A DNA stretch of 64,000 bases from Axinella damicornis (lineage: Eukaryota; Porifera; Demospongiae; Axinellida; Axinellidae), in NCBI GenBank assembly GCA_963931865.1, contig OZ007510.1, forward strand, positions 5,805,399-5,869,398, read 5' to 3'. Shown piece by piece: positions 1 to 12,826 of the stretch (its first letter is position 1; each line of letters opens with the position of its first letter). Under the pieces are notes generated by a model. The model saw only the letters and a program-made list of their open reading frames with translations, was not told the DNA's origin and ran no database searches. A program made the position numbers and the translations under genes.

Positions 1-369
1 ATTCCAGTTTGCCAAGTATGCATGCAATAATCTCACATTACAAACCAAAGTCCTATGCGTTCAGTTGTTAGAAGTAGTGCACGCAATCAATGGAGTGCAC
101 TCCTGCCCAGGAGTCTCATTGGCTCTGTGGGTGGCGCATGTGGAGGGTATTGGGAAGGGAAATCTTACCCATCTGCAGGGGTTTTTCTCACTCTTTCAGC
201 ATTTTGGCAATCGTTGTAATTAGCGTCTCGTGTCTTGACAAGTACTATCCATCAACTGTCAAGAACATAAAGTAGGCTGTTCGCAAGCCAGGGAACATGA
301 GATGATCCTCAGCTCATCATCCGTACTCGTGACATCATCCATACATGTGACCATCATCACACCCTTCAG
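1..369. other. Intron sequence upstream of the first visible GALNT exon
   Basis: No exon could be supported here. The first recognisable GALNT exon opens after an AG at 368-369, in the middle of a codon, so the earlier exons must lie left of the window. A 61-codon open frame at 90-275 has no family resemblance I can defend. Confidence 0.5.
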
Positions 370-1200
370 TATATCAGAGAGAAAGGCCCTAAGGGAGAAG
401 CTCAACTGCAAGTCCTTCCATTGGTACCTGACAAATGTCTACCCAGAACTGAGGTAAGTACGGCTACACGTATTGACACTTGACAAAGACACCCATACTG
501 TACGCTCACACCCAAACACTCACACCCATACACTCACACCCATACACTCACACCCCATACTGTACACTCACACCCATACACTCACACCCATACTGTAAAC
601 TCACACCCATACACTCACACCCATACACTCACACCCATACTGTACACTCACACCCATACTGTAAACTCACACCCATACACTCACACCCATACACTCACAC
701 CCATACTGTAAACTCACACCCATACACTCACACCCATACTGTACACTCACTCACACCCATACACTCACACCCATACTGTACACTCACTCACACCCATACA
801 CTCACACCCATACTGTACACTCACACCCCATACTGTACACTCACTCACACCCATACACTCACACCCATACTGTACACTCACACCCATACACTCACACCCA
901 TACTGTACACTCACACCCATACTGTAAACTCGCACCCATACACCCACACCCATACTGTACACTCACACCCATACACTCACACCCATACACTCACACCCGT
1001 ACACCCACACCCGTACACCCACACCCATACTGTACACACACAGCATCCCAGAACCTTTGGATCTCGAGTTTGGAGAGCTCAAGCAGAATACGATGTGTCT
1101 GGACACTTTGAGCCACCGTCCGGGAGAGGAAGTTGGGATGTTCCCCTGCCATGGGATGGGAGGGAACCAGGTATGAGAGACAGGAAGAAGGGAGGAGGAA

Positions 1201-1257
<57 letters not shown>

Positions 1258-1884
1258 TTCCTTTGCTATGGGATGGGCGGGGAAAAGTTAATAGGCCTAG
1301 GGCATAGAAGGAAGGTTGCATCAGTGTTGTGGGAGAAAGGTTGCATCAGTGTTGTGGGAGGGGGCTGCTTGTGATGTGAGGGAAACAGATGAGAGAGGGG
1401 AGCGGGAGCTGTGGGAGGGAACTGCTTGGCTGCTGTACATGTACATGTAGATGTAGGTGAGAGATGTGGGGGGGGGGGGGGGGGAAGGGGTGGGATGTGT
1501 TTGTGCCATAGGATGGGATGGACCTAGATGAGAGAGATGACAGGGGTCCTCTGCCATGCATGGGAGGAAATCAAGTGAGAGTGGTTTAGGAGGAGGAGTG
1601 GGAGTGATGTGTGAGAAACTGGGGAGGGGGGGAAATATAATACTTTCTTGTAGCAGTGTGACTCTGGGAACAACAGGAGATGTACCGTGAGTGTGTACGC
1701 TGCTTTGCATCATTGCATCCATTCCTCCTCCACAGGCTTGGTCATTGACGACCACAAAGGCCATCAAGAGCAACAACTTCTGTCTGGGATCGCAGGGGGA
1801 GCGTGTAGTGCTGTGGAGTTGCATCAGTACTTCCATGGACCAACAGTGGGATCACCAGAATGGGAAGCTTATACATAGGTACAT

Positions 1885-1936
<52 letters not shown>

Positions 1937-2027
1937 GTGTGTATGTAGTGAGTGAGTGTTGTGTATGTGTGTGTGTGTCTGTGTGTGTGTGTGTGTGCGT
2001 GTGTATGTAGTATGTAGTGAGTGAGTG

Positions 2028-2075
<48 letters not shown>

Positions 2076-2090
2076 AGTATGTAGTGAGTG

Positions 2091-2160
<70 letters not shown>

Positions 2161-2575
2161 ATGCACATGTGTGTCTGTCTGTGTGTGTGTCTGTCTGTCT
2201 GTCTGTGTGTGTGTGCCTGTGTGTATGTGTCTGTCTGTCTGGTCTGTGTGTAGTGAGTGTGTGTTGTGTGTGTATGTACGTACGCGTGCCTGCGTGCGTC
2301 TGTCTGTGTGTGTATGTATAGTGAGTGAGTGTTGTGTGTACGTTCGCACGTATTGTGTGTGCATGCATACTTGCATGTGTAGTGTGCAGGGGTTATCAAT
2401 ATTGCATTTTCATCTTACATAATTACTCTAATTACCCAAATTCACACACAGGGGCAGTGGATTGTGCCTGGACAGTGATGGAGGAGCAAGCAAGACAGTT
2501 GCTCTCAGGACTTGTGAGCAGAAGACCTCCCAGAACTGGCACTTTACACTCACCAATCTCAAAGAAGACGGATAG
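370..2575 (+). CDS. GALNT: Polypeptide N-acetylgalactosaminyltransferase, C-terminal part (partial, 4 exons)
   Basis: Golgi enzyme that starts mucin-type O-glycosylation by moving GalNAc from UDP-GalNAc to Ser/Thr. Exons: 370-453, 1044-1170, 1736-1878, 2452-2575, all with GT/AG borders and matching phases; stop TAG at 2573-2575. The first exon reads [16 protein letters not shown] then [10 protein letters not shown], the conserved segment closing the catalytic domain. The next three encode the ricin-type lectin domain: [14 protein letters not shown], the QQWDH segment, and [11 protein letters not shown] with a final QNWHF. The catalytic DxH and glycosyltransferase core lie outside the window. 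Introns hold a 14-bp minisatellite, a 56-base poly-G run and long TG repeats. It converges on TIMM9. I cannot assign a GALNT number. Confidence 0.85.
495..1030. repeat. Minisatellite, about 14-bp unit ACACCCATACACTC
   Basis: Tandem units ACACCCATACACTC alternate with a longer form containing ACTGTACACTC. The array fills the first visible GALNT intron up to its acceptor. It produces the His/Thr/Pro-rich open frames on both strands, which are not coding. Confidence 0.9.
1201..1256 (+). repeat. Poly-G tract, 56 bases
   Basis: Uninterrupted G run just downstream of GALNT exon 1044-1170, inside the intron. The real length is uncertain because such runs are assembled poorly. Confidence 0.9.
1885..2345. 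repeat. TG-rich microsatellite with TCTG and TATG interruptions
   Basis: Long TG runs interrupted by TATGTAGTGAGTG and TCTG blocks fill the last GALNT intron between 1878 and 2452. Cys/Val frames on + and His/Thr frames on - are artefacts of the repeat. Confidence 0.9.
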
Positions 2576-3249
2576 ATTATTTGGTTTTGTAATCAGCTTT
2601 ATTTTTCCTGTTTTGCAATTTCTAGATCATTTTCAGATTTCACTTGTACTGATGCATCCACTGTGCTTGCGGTGGTAACATATACAATCACTTTTCCTCG
2701 ATCAGCGATTCTGGTCCTATAGTAGCTAGTGACTGCATGAAATGTTGCCTTATCAGCAGGTTAATATCCACCCCAATATATTTTAGCTACAAATTTATGT
2801 ACACCTCGGGTGAAAATTATAGATCATGCACACATATCCTCTGAGGAGGTGTGGTCTATATACTTGCTTATGCCTACCAGGGGTTATAACTGCATCTGCA
2901 TATGTCATCATTATTTTCAGGTTCACATGCATATATAGACCCGGAATGGGAATGGAAATGAATCCCACGAATGCATGCACCGTATATATACTGCATGCTC
3001 CATGCATCTATAATACTACATCATTGCACAGCAGTGCACACCAGCATCAGCTATATACGACTATGACTGCATGCGGTTGGTACCCAGCCAGGGAGCATTT
3101 CGGTGACCATAATGCACAAATGCATCCATGGCAGGTACATGTCTTTTCTACAGTACTGGCATACAAGTCCTTAATGTACAGTAGCATGTACATACAATGT
3201 GCAGTGCAATAATGATAATGTTCTGTCATGTGATATGTCATGTGATATG
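2576..3249. other. Convergent intergenic region, GALNT/TIMM9
   Basis: Holds the 3' ends of both genes. A tandem ATGTCATGTGAT repeat lies at about 3227-3252, next to the TIMM9 stop codon. No additional coding exon is supported. Confidence 0.5.
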
Positions 3250-5241
3250 TCATCTGTCCCCGGTGTCCTGTTTCTGAGGGGAGCCAGGTTGCTGGATCTG
3301 CAGGTGGTCCTGCAATCTCAGAGACACACGCTGAGTCATCTTTACGTACTTGTCCACACAGTGCATGCAGCACTCAACCTGAACAGAAAGGGAGGGTGGC
3401 CACGGTGATCACACCTCTTTGGTCTTCAGGTTTCCTCAGCTGGCTCTTGGGAGCCGATAGTCTTATGCCCAGCCCCGTCTATGCGCGCCGCTGTGGAGAG
3501 GATCTGGTGTTTTGAGTGAGATTTCTTTCCCATCTGGAATTTGAGATGGCCAATGAAATCGAAGAGCGTGCGCCTAATTATTGTGAATTATGTCACCGAT
3601 CGATCGAGGAGTCAAAAACAGCTCAGTTTAGACAGCTCGTAACAAGGACTTACTTTGTTGTTGGTTCATGACACCCCTTTGTACCTTCTAAGAACCTTTC
3701 AGCCATCTGAGTTTGAGTGTGGAGCTGAGAAAAGATGTCGATTACACTCATTGTTCGACTCCGCATGTAGCTGCTAGCTCATGTAACCCTACCTTCAAGC
3801 AGTCAGCGGTGTCTCCTAACCCCGAAACATTGGCTGCTAACAGAAGGGCGGTGGACTTCTTCGTTATTCCAGTATTGCCGTAAAGCATTACACACTGTAG
3901 TTGCCCACTGGAGGAGAACATCTGATGTAGAATAAAGGAGCGTTTATCTTCCTGATAAATTGCATTCTTAGCGCAATCAGTACTTCAATTACACCTACAC
4001 TGGACACACCTACCTCTGTGACAAGAAATGAACCACCAGATGATCTCTGCCAGTGGGCATGAAGTAACTAGTATGTGTACTGCAAGCTATTACAAAATGG
4101 AGATGGGGATGGTCTCGGATGACAGACGGGGTCTCACCTCTTGTTTTGTGATCCTCCTGCTGGTGAAATCATGAACACAGTCGCAGAAACAGTTCTCGGT
4201 CACTTGGTTGTACGTATTGATGAAATCCTTCATCTGGGCAGAGGATGAGAGGGTGAGGGGCAGAGGGTATATGGGCTTCAGATCAGAGGGGACATTAAGC
4301 CATTGCTCCCCCTCATCAGAGGGGGATGTTAACCAATGCTCCTCAGCAGAGCAATGGGATAAAGCGGGAGTGATGGGATCAGGCAGGAGCAATGGGACAA
4401 AGCAGGAGCGATGGGATGAGGCAGGAGTGATGGGATGAGGCAGGAGCGATGGGATGAAGCAGGCAGGAGCGATGGGATGAAGCAGGAATGATGGGATGAA
4501 GCAGGAATGATGGGATGAAACAGGAGTGATGGGATGAAGTAGGAGTGACGAGACGAAGCAGGAACAATGGGATGAAGTGGGAGGGATGGGATGAAGCAGG
4601 AATGATGGGATGAAGCAGGAACGATGGGATGAAGCAGGAGTGATGGGATGAAGTAGGAGTGATGAGACGAAGCAGGAACAATGGGATGAAGTGGGAGGGA
4701 TGGGATGAGGCAGGAGCGATGGGATGAAGTGGGAGCGATGAGACAAAGCAGGAGCGATGGAATGAAGTGGGAGTGATGGGATGAGGCAGGAGCGATGGGA
4801 TGAAGGAGGAGCGATGGGATGAAGGAGGAGCGATGGGATGAAGCAGGAATGATGGGATGAATTGCAGGGATGAATTGCAGGGATGAATTGCAGGGATGAA
4901 TTGCAGGGATGAAGCAGGAGCGATGACACGAAGCAGGTGACACTCTGTACAAATTATATATCATGCACTGCTGAACTCCTCCAGGCCTTCCCTCCGTATT
5001 CCAAGAGACTAGAAGATGCCGTCTGAATTCTCAGACAAATCTAACGTCGGGATCGACCAACAGGAATAGTTTTGATAGTCTGTCTTACTTTTATTAGCTG
5101 GTGTCCGAGAACTCACGACATCCCCTACTTTGGATCATGGAAGTCAGAATGGTCTGGGATCGAGGTTAAATATATCGCATGCAGCTGACAAACCTGTGAA
5201 ACTTCGAGTTGACTTCTCTGCGCCGGAGTAAGGTTCTCCAT
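3250..5241 (-). CDS. TIMM9: Mitochondrial import inner membrane translocase subunit Tim9
   Basis: Small Tim chaperone of the mitochondrial intermembrane space. Tim9 pairs with Tim10 in a hexamer that escorts hydrophobic carrier precursors to the TIM22 complex. Three exons on the minus strand, all phase 0: 5194-5241, 4138-4233, 3250-3378; stop at 3250-3252. They join to 90 residues, matching the usual length of about 89. Exon 1 gives MENLTPAQRSQLEVSQ. Exon 2 has MKDFINTYNQ and the first CX3C (CFCDC) with the DFTSR motif. Exon 3 has the second CX3C (CCMHC) and KYVKMTQRVS. Twin CX3C motifs with this spacing define the family and MTQR singles out Tim9. The start is the only ATG that keeps phase into exon 2. 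Intron 1 carries a minisatellite. Confidence 0.93.
3379..4137 (-). other. TIMM9 intron 2
   Basis: About 760 bp between TIMM9 exons 2 and 3. Apart from ordinary mixed-composition sequence I see no exon, RNA gene or clear transposon in it. Confidence 0.5.
4355..4918. repeat. Minisatellite in TIMM9 intron 1, units of about 18-19 bp (GATGGGATGAAGCAGGAGC)
   Basis: Roughly thirty degenerate copies of GATGGGATGAAGCAGGAGC, ending in four short GATGAATTGCAGG units at 4857-4910. It keeps minus-strand frames open with a Ser/His/Pro repeat that runs straight into TIMM9 exon 2. The acceptor next to base 4233 shows those frames are intronic. Confidence 0.9.
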
Positions 5242-5867
5242 CGCGTCGGTATGACACACGTGGGCAGACCATTTAATAAATGCGGAAATCCGTAAAATCC
5301 CGTTCTATTATTGCCAGGAACTTCCCACAACAAATTTGAGGCCCTCTGTACTGTACTTGCCTTGGGAGAAGTATATGTGCTTGTGCAACCAAAAGATCAT
5401 ACATGTTCTTGGTAGCTAATTTTGCTTCCATGACAGCCAATTCCCTATGATAGAGCCATAAAACCGAGTTTCAAGCGTTTATAGTAACTTATATAGCTTA
5501 GTGCTCAATATAGCTAGCTATGCCAGAGCTAGCTACTCCGCAACCTCAGCCAGAAGAAGAAAATTATATTTTGCTCTGCAGAGTCCTCCGGTGAGCCCAA
5601 TTCTCCGTGATGACGAAGGGCCAGGTTCTCTTCAGTTGCAGACCTGTCAGGCTGCAAACCCGGCGTTCACCTCATCAAACATGATGAGCACTGACTGTAG
5701 CTAATGGATGACCGGCTTGAATGAACCCAATCATGTTGACTGATGGTGTGCAAACAAAATCATGCATACAGTCATGTGTCATTAAGGAGCTAACCTTGCC
5801 AGTTGCAATTGAGTAGCTAAATATATAGCTATGCTCTTTTCTTTCAGAGGTGGCAGGAGCAGGAAAA

Positions 5868-5914
<47 letters not shown>

Positions 5915-6325
5915 GGGTGGGGGGATCAGGCCTCCTCCGGCATTCCACCACCCGTGTAGCTATGTCCCTGTAGCCACAAGTTGGTGTGTGTGTTGAATGT
6001 TCACCTTTGAGAGTCAAGGTAACTTTAATTCTGTCACAAAACTCAATAATTAAATTTTCTCAGTAGAAAGCAGGCATTTAGGTAGATAGAATAATTATAA
6101 CGATTTGCGGTACATAATATAATGTGAGTCCTTGTCTCATTTCAATGGCTTGACTGCTCAACCTAATACATATACTAGTGACCAGTAGCTAACTGTTGAA
6201 AGTGTTCTACCGTCTATGAGCTCTTACTGGTAGCTACAATGAACAAACACCATGGAATATCCAAAAATCCAACTTCAAAACACTAACGCTATATGTATTG
6301 TCTTAGGCTTCGGTAGCCGTCATTT
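5242..6325. other. Intergenic region between TIMM9 and methyltransferase copy 1
   Basis: Contains the TIMM9 5' flank and a TG microsatellite at 5869-5911. A short open frame begins with ATG at 5520 (reading MPELATPQPQPEEENYILL) and meets GTGAGC near 5592. It could be a first exon of a plus-strand gene divergent from TIMM9, but no convincing second exon was found, so it is not called. Confidence 0.4.
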
Positions 6326-8788
6326 TTACTTCCTTCTCCAGACAGTGGCATGTGCAACGGTCCACTGGTGCTCATTTGAGGTCTCTCTGATGACATAGGG
6401 CATCTTCTGCTCTTCCACAAGGTCAAAGTGTTGTCCTAGGACCTGTTTGAGTGTGTCAAACCCTCTCACCTCCTTCCCCTCCTTTGTGAACCCACCAATC
6501 CATTTAGGCTGCAGACAAAGGAAGGATTCACACAATGATAATATGCTTCACGTACACACATTCTGGGATGAGCCTGACTGCATTGTGGGACTGATTGCAT
6601 GCAACCCACACGCACAAATGGTCAAACATGTATGTGAACCACAAAATGTGAAGTCAGTAATTATAAGTGCTAAGCATAATGCTCCTGTGTTGTTGCAAGT
6701 AAAAACAAATAGCTAGGTGCTAACATAGGTTTCAACAGGAGCGCATAACATCGTTATGTGCTCCTGGTTTCAGCAACGTCATCATGTATTCGGTGCCAAG
6801 TAGAGGAATTCATACAGCATTGATATTTCCTTGTGTACCATTGCTTGCAGATCTATATCACTAAGAGTTTGTAAGTTTGGTCAGGACGTCAGGATTTTTT
6901 ACAGTTCAATTTTATTTTTTGTTCACATCACATGATTATGTGCTCCTGGTGTGGTATTATAATGGGAAGTAACTTGTTAACAATTGGTAAACCATGTTCA
7001 GGTGCTAGCTAGGTGTTATGCTTTCCTATAGGTAGTACTGCACATGATAGTTATATGACTCAACCAACATGCTAGGTATACCTTGGCTGTGTATTGCTCT
7101 AGCCAGGTGTACGGTGAAGTGATGACCAGGATACCACCGTGCACGATGAGATCTGGCAGCCTGTCAAAGAACTTCATGGGTTCTGGCAACCGGCAGATGA
7201 CGTTCTGAGCAAGAACATAACCAAACTGACCCAGCTGTGGGAGGTTGCAGGCGTCACCTACACTGAACTGCACCCGGGTACGATCCTGTGTTTGTGAGCA
7301 AGCTTAAAGTATACACAAGCACAGGAAAAACAACTTGTAGATGCGGACCTGGATGGGCACTGTCATCGTCAAAGTTGCTCCATGTTTTTGTGCCTTCTGC
7401 TGGCCCATTTGAGTCCATCATGGGACCACTTCCCTACTGAACATTCCTACACAGAGCACACCTATTGGCTCTCTTCTACACGGGAAATGCCAAAACAACT
7501 TCAAGTGGTTCCACAGCAACGGACTTGAACAGGCAAGTGGACGGTCCAAACACAGAACAACTTTGACAATGTCAGTGCCCGTACGCGTCCAGTCCCGTGT
7601 TATTCTGTGGAGAAAACCATTGACATTATATGCTCTGTAAGGTCATGCCACAATCTGTAGTACTGTTCCGCAGCCAAAGTACAATTAACCTTGCCAAACA
7701 GCAGGGTGAAAAGGTCAAAGTTCATCAAATCTGTAGATTAAAAGTACAAGAACAAAGAGGAGTGGTACATGTGAGATAAGTGACAAGTGAACCAATCATA
7801 TTCCAGCTACTGCCAAAATTCCCTGGAGGTAAATGATTGTTGTACTTCACACCTGGCATACTTCCAATTTGCCAGATTATGACCCCCTTTTCTTACCCCA
7901 ACAATCAAGCTTCAGTGGAATCACCTACATCCCATCAACAGATTTTGTACCCACAAAGTTCGCTACCATTATCATTATTCACTAACTCTCCTTTCTACCT
8001 AGAGGAAGCACAACTAGATAGGTTTATGACCTCCAGGACCTGTGTACCGGTTCCACTTGTGGATAAAAATACGTGATCTATGATATGGGAATGAGCTACA
8101 CAAGCAACTTGTGTGACTGACTGACTGCACTGCACTCTTACTATGCTAGGGTCCACATAGGCTATCTTGTTTTCTCCTAGGTCTCCCTCGGTTTTCAGTG
8201 AGTAGTTTGTCTGACCTGTCATCTTCAGCTCCTGAGACTTGGTTATGGATGCCTGGGAAGGTGATTGTAATCCAAAGACACCATTGAAAATCATGATGGT
8301 AGGCATATACAGTACCGTGAGTATGGACTGCCCTCGCATTCCGAAGGGCATCATGGTAAACATGGTGCATAGATTTACCCTCACCTGGGAGTAATCCAGT
8401 CCCACCACTTCATTGTACTCCCGAGCCAGTTCAAAGGAGGAGCGACCTACTGAACAGCCCACATCCAGCACTCGATTCAGTACACCATCCTGTGAGTGGA
8501 ATCAGTGGAAGGCCTGGAGTAATATACCTGTACAGACACTTATCCTTGGTGAGCTCGTATAACACCTGCAAAACCTGAATTGAAGTGACATGTAGATAGG
8601 CTTATATTTAAAATTCGGGGCCTTACTGTCTTGTGCTTGATGCATAACTCTGCACAGCGTTTGGGGAAGCCAAGAGCCTCTTTTGGCCCAAATGGGTACT
8701 CCATGTATTCCTCTGCCGGACAGTAGTGGAAGGCAAGGTACTCATCCACCATCTTCTTGGTCTCGTAGGGGTTGGGTGCGGACTGCAT
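6326..8788 (-). CDS. OvoA-type 4-mercaptohistidine N1-methyltransferase-like protein, copy 1
   Basis: SAM-dependent methyltransferase resembling the C-terminal domain of OvoA, which N-methylates 5-thiohistidine to ovothiol in the known family. Five phase-0 exons: 8627-8788, 8385-8489, 8142-8252, 7082-7285, 6326-6508; stop at 6326-6328; 254 residues. Markers in order: [33 protein letters not shown], the SAM-binding motif [45 protein letters not shown], then a late IGGFTKEGKEV segment. Family fit is strong; substrate is inferred. No sulfoxide-synthase exons were seen upstream, so it looks like a stand-alone methyltransferase. One caution: ATGCAG at the start could also be a splice acceptor. A paralogue with identical exon structure lies at 12827-16953. 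Confidence 0.83.
6736..6766. mobile_element. Micro-palindromic MITE, CAGGAGCGCAT family
   Basis: 31-bp hairpin CAGGAGCGCATAA...TTATGTGCTCCTG flanked by GTTTCAA and GTTTCAG (6 of 7 bases alike). Lies in the last intron of methyltransferase copy 1. Confidence 0.6.
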
Positions 8789-9197
8789 GTATAAAGCAGA
8801 TGACTTGTTACATTCCTATCATTAGTAGGTTGCCACAGCATGTCAAGTGGGAGTAGTCTTTCAGTAGACAACTTATGTTGGTGCATTGGAGATGGGAAGG
8901 TTGAAGAAAGCATTGGCGGAAAATCCACTTCCCATGTTATAAAGGGACCATCTATAAGCAAGCCTGGCACACTCTAAACGACATCCTGAAACCAATCTAG
9001 CTTGTTGCACTGGCACCAGATGATGCTGTAGTTGTCATGTGTTCATCACGTGCTTGTCTACAACTTCAAATACAAACAGTAGTACGTACAGCATGTGTAG
9101 CCTGTCCCCTGCAACTGATCTCTAAGAAGGCGGGAACCAGGGGAATGCTTGTCTGTCTCCATGTAGCCTGTGCTGGGAAGACTCATTGGAGTTTGAC

Positions 9198-9483
9198 CAG
9201 GAGCGCATGAGCTGCCAAAGGTGGCGAAGGAGCGTTTGAACTAGTATAGACATGTTGTGATCCCTCATGCCTCACGGTCATACCTTATATGGAAGACCTT
9301 ATATGAAAGACCTTTACGGTACCGCACAAACGCCAATTTGTTTTTCACACTTTTACGTAATGGCCTCTAGCCGTATAAGGTAAAATTTTTGAATGTGTGA
9401 AGGACTACTACTTTGGCCAGGGTGTGCATGCTGAGTTTGATGCTCCTTCGCTGCCTTCGGTGGCTCATGATCATGCGCTCCTG
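9198..9483. mobile_element. Foldback MITE, CAGGAGCGCATGA ends, 286 bp
   Basis: Ends CAGGAGCGCATGA and TCATGCGCTCCTG are inverted copies and the next 25 bases inward also pair. An exact 7-bp direct repeat GTTTGAC lies at 9191-9197 and 9484-9490. No coding capacity. The two arms are separated by a non-palindromic centre. Confidence 0.75.
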
Positions 9484-10015
9484 GTTTGACTCAGTGTAGC
9501 CTGTCCCCCAGTAGTGTACCATTGCCATCAACCTGTAAGTTGCAGTTTGGTCTCATCCCCAGACTCTAACCAATAACACAATAATATTTGCATACTTAGT
9601 AAATTTGTACAGCTTCTTGTTATGAATATAGGATACTTCTGGGCTTTCAAGATATCTTTGTTAATTTGCACATGAGATATTACATTAGAAAACATGCTGA
9701 CAGGCCACCAGAGTCAGACCCGGTATCCATTCAATTAGGTCACGGAATGTGATGATTCCAGAAGACTAGATAGCTATAGAGTCACCAGACCCTCAATCCC
9801 CATGCATCATACTGTAAGCAATCCATGCTGGGGTTGGTTTGGGTCTGGGACTTGGACTAGAATGAGCAAATAGCCCAGTAAATATATACTGTGATGTTCA
9901 GTTCCCTTTGAACAAAAGTTGGCTGTGGAGCCATAATAGCTCCATTGTGATAATTATACAGTACTGTATAGGTGTGTGTGGAAGTGTGATAAGTACTAGG
10001 TGTGATGAGTAAGCA

Positions 10016-10092
10016 CAAGAGTGCATACGTAGGTCGCAGCACTCCGTGGAGTACGTGGAGTACTCCGTGCGACCTATACTTATGTGCTCTTG
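10016..10092. mobile_element. Palindromic MITE, CAAGAGTGCAT variant
   Basis: 77-bp foldback with ends CAAGAGTGCATACG and TTATGTGCTCTTG. Flanking heptamers GTAAGCA and GTAAACA match at 6 of 7 bases. The centre repeats the pairing GGAGTACGTGGAGTACTCC. Confidence 0.6.
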
Positions 10093-11178
10093 GTAAACAT
10101 AATTATATAATCACTTTTGTGGTGAAGAAACCCATGTAGGCATGTACTCGAAGTAAGGTGATTGTTACCTTGAAAATTCCACACATTTTTGCAACAAGAT
10201 CCCCTTCTGTGGTCAGGGACAGAGACCAACCTTTTAGAGCCCTTAGAAGTGCAGTATTTTATGCAGACACCTGCTGTGCCCACTTTTGCTGTACGTGTTA
10301 TGCTGGGATCTTGCAAAAAAAAAAAAAACAGTACGGATTGCAGGCCATGTCAACCAATGAGATCAGTTGTTTGAGTGAACTCGGTCACATTCCCAGCTGC
10401 AATTAGTGCGCATGTGCAAAATTTTGTTCGATGATGCTCCTGTCAGTACATCTGATAGCAATGTAGCCTGCTACACCTTTAACGGATGCGTCTACAACTA
10501 CTTGACGGTAACTGTCAACATACTGAACATATAGCTAAGGTTCAAACTTCAGCATACTGTTCTTTTGTCACTCAAGAATGGAAATGAACTAAAGTGCATG
10601 GAAATTATCCAGTCATAGCTACATGGTTGTGATGTCATGAACACACAACTTCTATATGGCAATCCAAATGGTATGTTTACACCAATGATGTACTAATTGC
10701 AAACAGCTCTGCACCGGGAGGAATTCGTACTAGTAGCTAATAGTATTCATACCCACCATAATTCCTGTATGCCCCCACCCCAAGAACCGGTCTAGCTGGA
10801 TCAACTCGGACCGCCAAGACTCAGTTTACACTATCGGCGTACGACGGACATAAAGCCACGTATTTTTTGAAATACAGCGCTGCAGTGCCGCGCGTGTCGA
10901 CGCACGTATTTATATCGGCCAAAGTGGCGAAAGAGTTTGTGTTTTATACAGTCACAATTTACTGGTTCATAGTATTTTGTACTTACTTACTGTACTCTAC
11001 CCCAGCCGTAAATTACGTAACAGCAGAGGCATACCATTGTTAGAAGAGAGTGCAGTCGTTCAGTGGCAAATCACGAACCGATTATAATTATGACCTTTGA
11101 GAGATACCGAGGTCGCGGCCGTTTTGGGATCTTTTGTGGCCTGCTCTTCCGGCCACACCCCCAAAACGACCATGAGAA

Positions 11179-11230
11179 AGCTAGCCTCGTTCCCAGGCTC
11201 CCGCACGATAGCCTGGGAACGAGGCTAGCT
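11179..11230. mobile_element. Palindromic MITE, TAGCCTCGTTCCCAGGC family
   Basis: Inverted arms AGCTAGCCTCGTTCCCAGGC and GCCTGGGAACGAGGCTAGCT around an 11-base loop. No clear 9-bp target duplication at this copy. Confidence 0.65.
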
Positions 11231-11913
11231 TGCTACGTATATTATGCACTTGCAAAGTACTACAGGCAGATGCAACTTGCATCTGCCTGTAGTCATCATG
11301 CAAACATCTGGATGGGTACAGCAGAGAACTGGCTATACAGTATACTCCGGTTTGCATGTAACTTTTAATACCATGAAACAACACAAACAAGGTGCAAGAT
11401 ATGCATGATTGTGCCCTCTATATACAATCACTGGACTGCATGGGCTGGATGGCGGAGTGATATTTTTTAAAAATCACTTTTTTTAATCTCTAATGAAACT
11501 TGCTTGCCTGTAGGGTTGCATAATGCATACCGGCCTTCTAGTGAAGGTCTGTATGGCTTCAACTTCGAATTCATACCAGATCTGTGGTACGTGATTTGTT
11601 GATGCAAATTAAGACAACCTTAGTACTGGCCGGTCTAGTGATGGACTGTTTTAGCCATGCACTCAGCTGACATCGATCTGTGGTTAATCTGGTATTAACT
11701 GCTTAAAATTTAAGCCGTTTAGCTACCAAACTGCAGATGTCGGTTAAGTGGCTAAAACTTATACATCGTGTTAGTTAGTATAACTTACATGGTTGTGAAT
11801 CATCTTACAAGTGTGATCTATTCATTCCAAGCACAAACATAATGTTGATGCTAGACACCTTGAGTGAGGCTATAGCTAGACCATGATAATCTTGCTACCA
11901 TGATAACCAATTA

Positions 11914-12114
11914 CAGTCAAACCTCCGATAGTGGACCCTCCGAGATAGGGACACAATATAATAAACCTCTCTACAAAGGACGCTTTTCAAGGTCCCAAAT
12001 AATGGTTTGCCTATGGTTCTAATACATTTTGAGAAGAGGACAACCTCTCTACAAAGGACAAAAGACTTGAATTTATATTGTTCCCAAAGTGTCCTTTGTT
12101 CGGAGGTTTGACTG
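11914..12114. mobile_element. Tc1/mariner-type MITE, about 200 bp
   Basis: Terminal inverted repeats CAGTCAAACCTCCGA and TCGGAGGTTTGACTG, flanked on both sides by TA (11912-11913 and 12115-12116), the target dinucleotide of the Tc1/mariner superfamily. No transposase frame inside. Similar ends occur at 47516-47620 and, at one end only, near 58181. Confidence 0.75.
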
Positions 12115-12826
12115 TACTTGTTGGGTCTCTGATAAAAGGGTAGTCTGGTTTGACACAACTAGTGTCCTACCAGTGGTACGTATGAGAAAACTAAACGAAG
12201 TAGTGAGAAACACTTATGACATTCAACAGCTGTTTGCTCAAACTCACAGGGATTTCAGAGTTAGAAATCATAAAGAAATCAGGACAAAATTAACACTGAA
12301 CATTCCTACTAGCAAGGTTACCCGGCAGGTGAAAATTGATGAGTACGTACACAGTATATAGCTGCAGCATGTGCAGGTCCACCTTGATTTGTGTTCTGCA
12401 ATGTAGTAGCTCTAGGGATGGTCACTGTCTCATGCCCTATATCAGTCATCTTCACTTTCCAGTATAATCCATGACAAATTGGTGTAACTGTTATCACTCA
12501 TGATGGCAATGTGGTACAGTTTCCCAATGCTTGAGAAGGAGGCTGGTAATCAGTAACTGTTGTCATCTATTTCTACGAGCTGTGGAACCTGTATATGTAG
12601 CAAAGGGCCCTTTCCCCTTAATTAATGGCTTGACTGCACAGTTGACCTTATGGCCATGCACTATGTATCAAAATATATGCACACCTGTGAAGAACTTTAT
12701 GTACAGTGTCATGTAATTGTCCGAACTATTGATGAGTCGCCATGTACATACATCATAGTACGTGGTCAAGGAATGTTTCACAATTTATGGTTGCCTAAAA
12801 CCTATTGTACTAGGCTATTGCAGTCA

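Larger units (their letters stand above)
8789..12826. other. Intergenic region between the two methyltransferase paralogues
   Basis: About 4 kb with no supported exon. It holds MITEs at 9198-9483, 10016-10092, 11179-11230 and 11914-12114 and a small palindrome at about 11255-11295. I looked for OvoA N-terminal sulfoxide-synthase segments here and found none. Confidence 0.55.

Noticed and set aside
480..1307. 275-codon His/Thr/Pro-rich open frame
   Set aside because: It is the translated 14-bp minisatellite plus a poly-G run, and it covers a GALNT lectin exon in a different frame.
1742..2399. Minus-strand His/Thr repeat frames of up to 208 codons
   Set aside because: They are TG-repeat translations across a GALNT intron and exon on the other strand.
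4090..4929. 279-codon Ser/His/Pro frame
   Set aside because: Mostly the intronic GATGGGATGAAGCAGGAGC minisatellite. Only its last part (4138-4233) is coding, as TIMM9 exon 2.
5501..5704. Small 67-codon frame or a first exon at 5520-5591
   Set aside because: A donor-like GTGAGC is present, but no family match and no convincing second exon were found.
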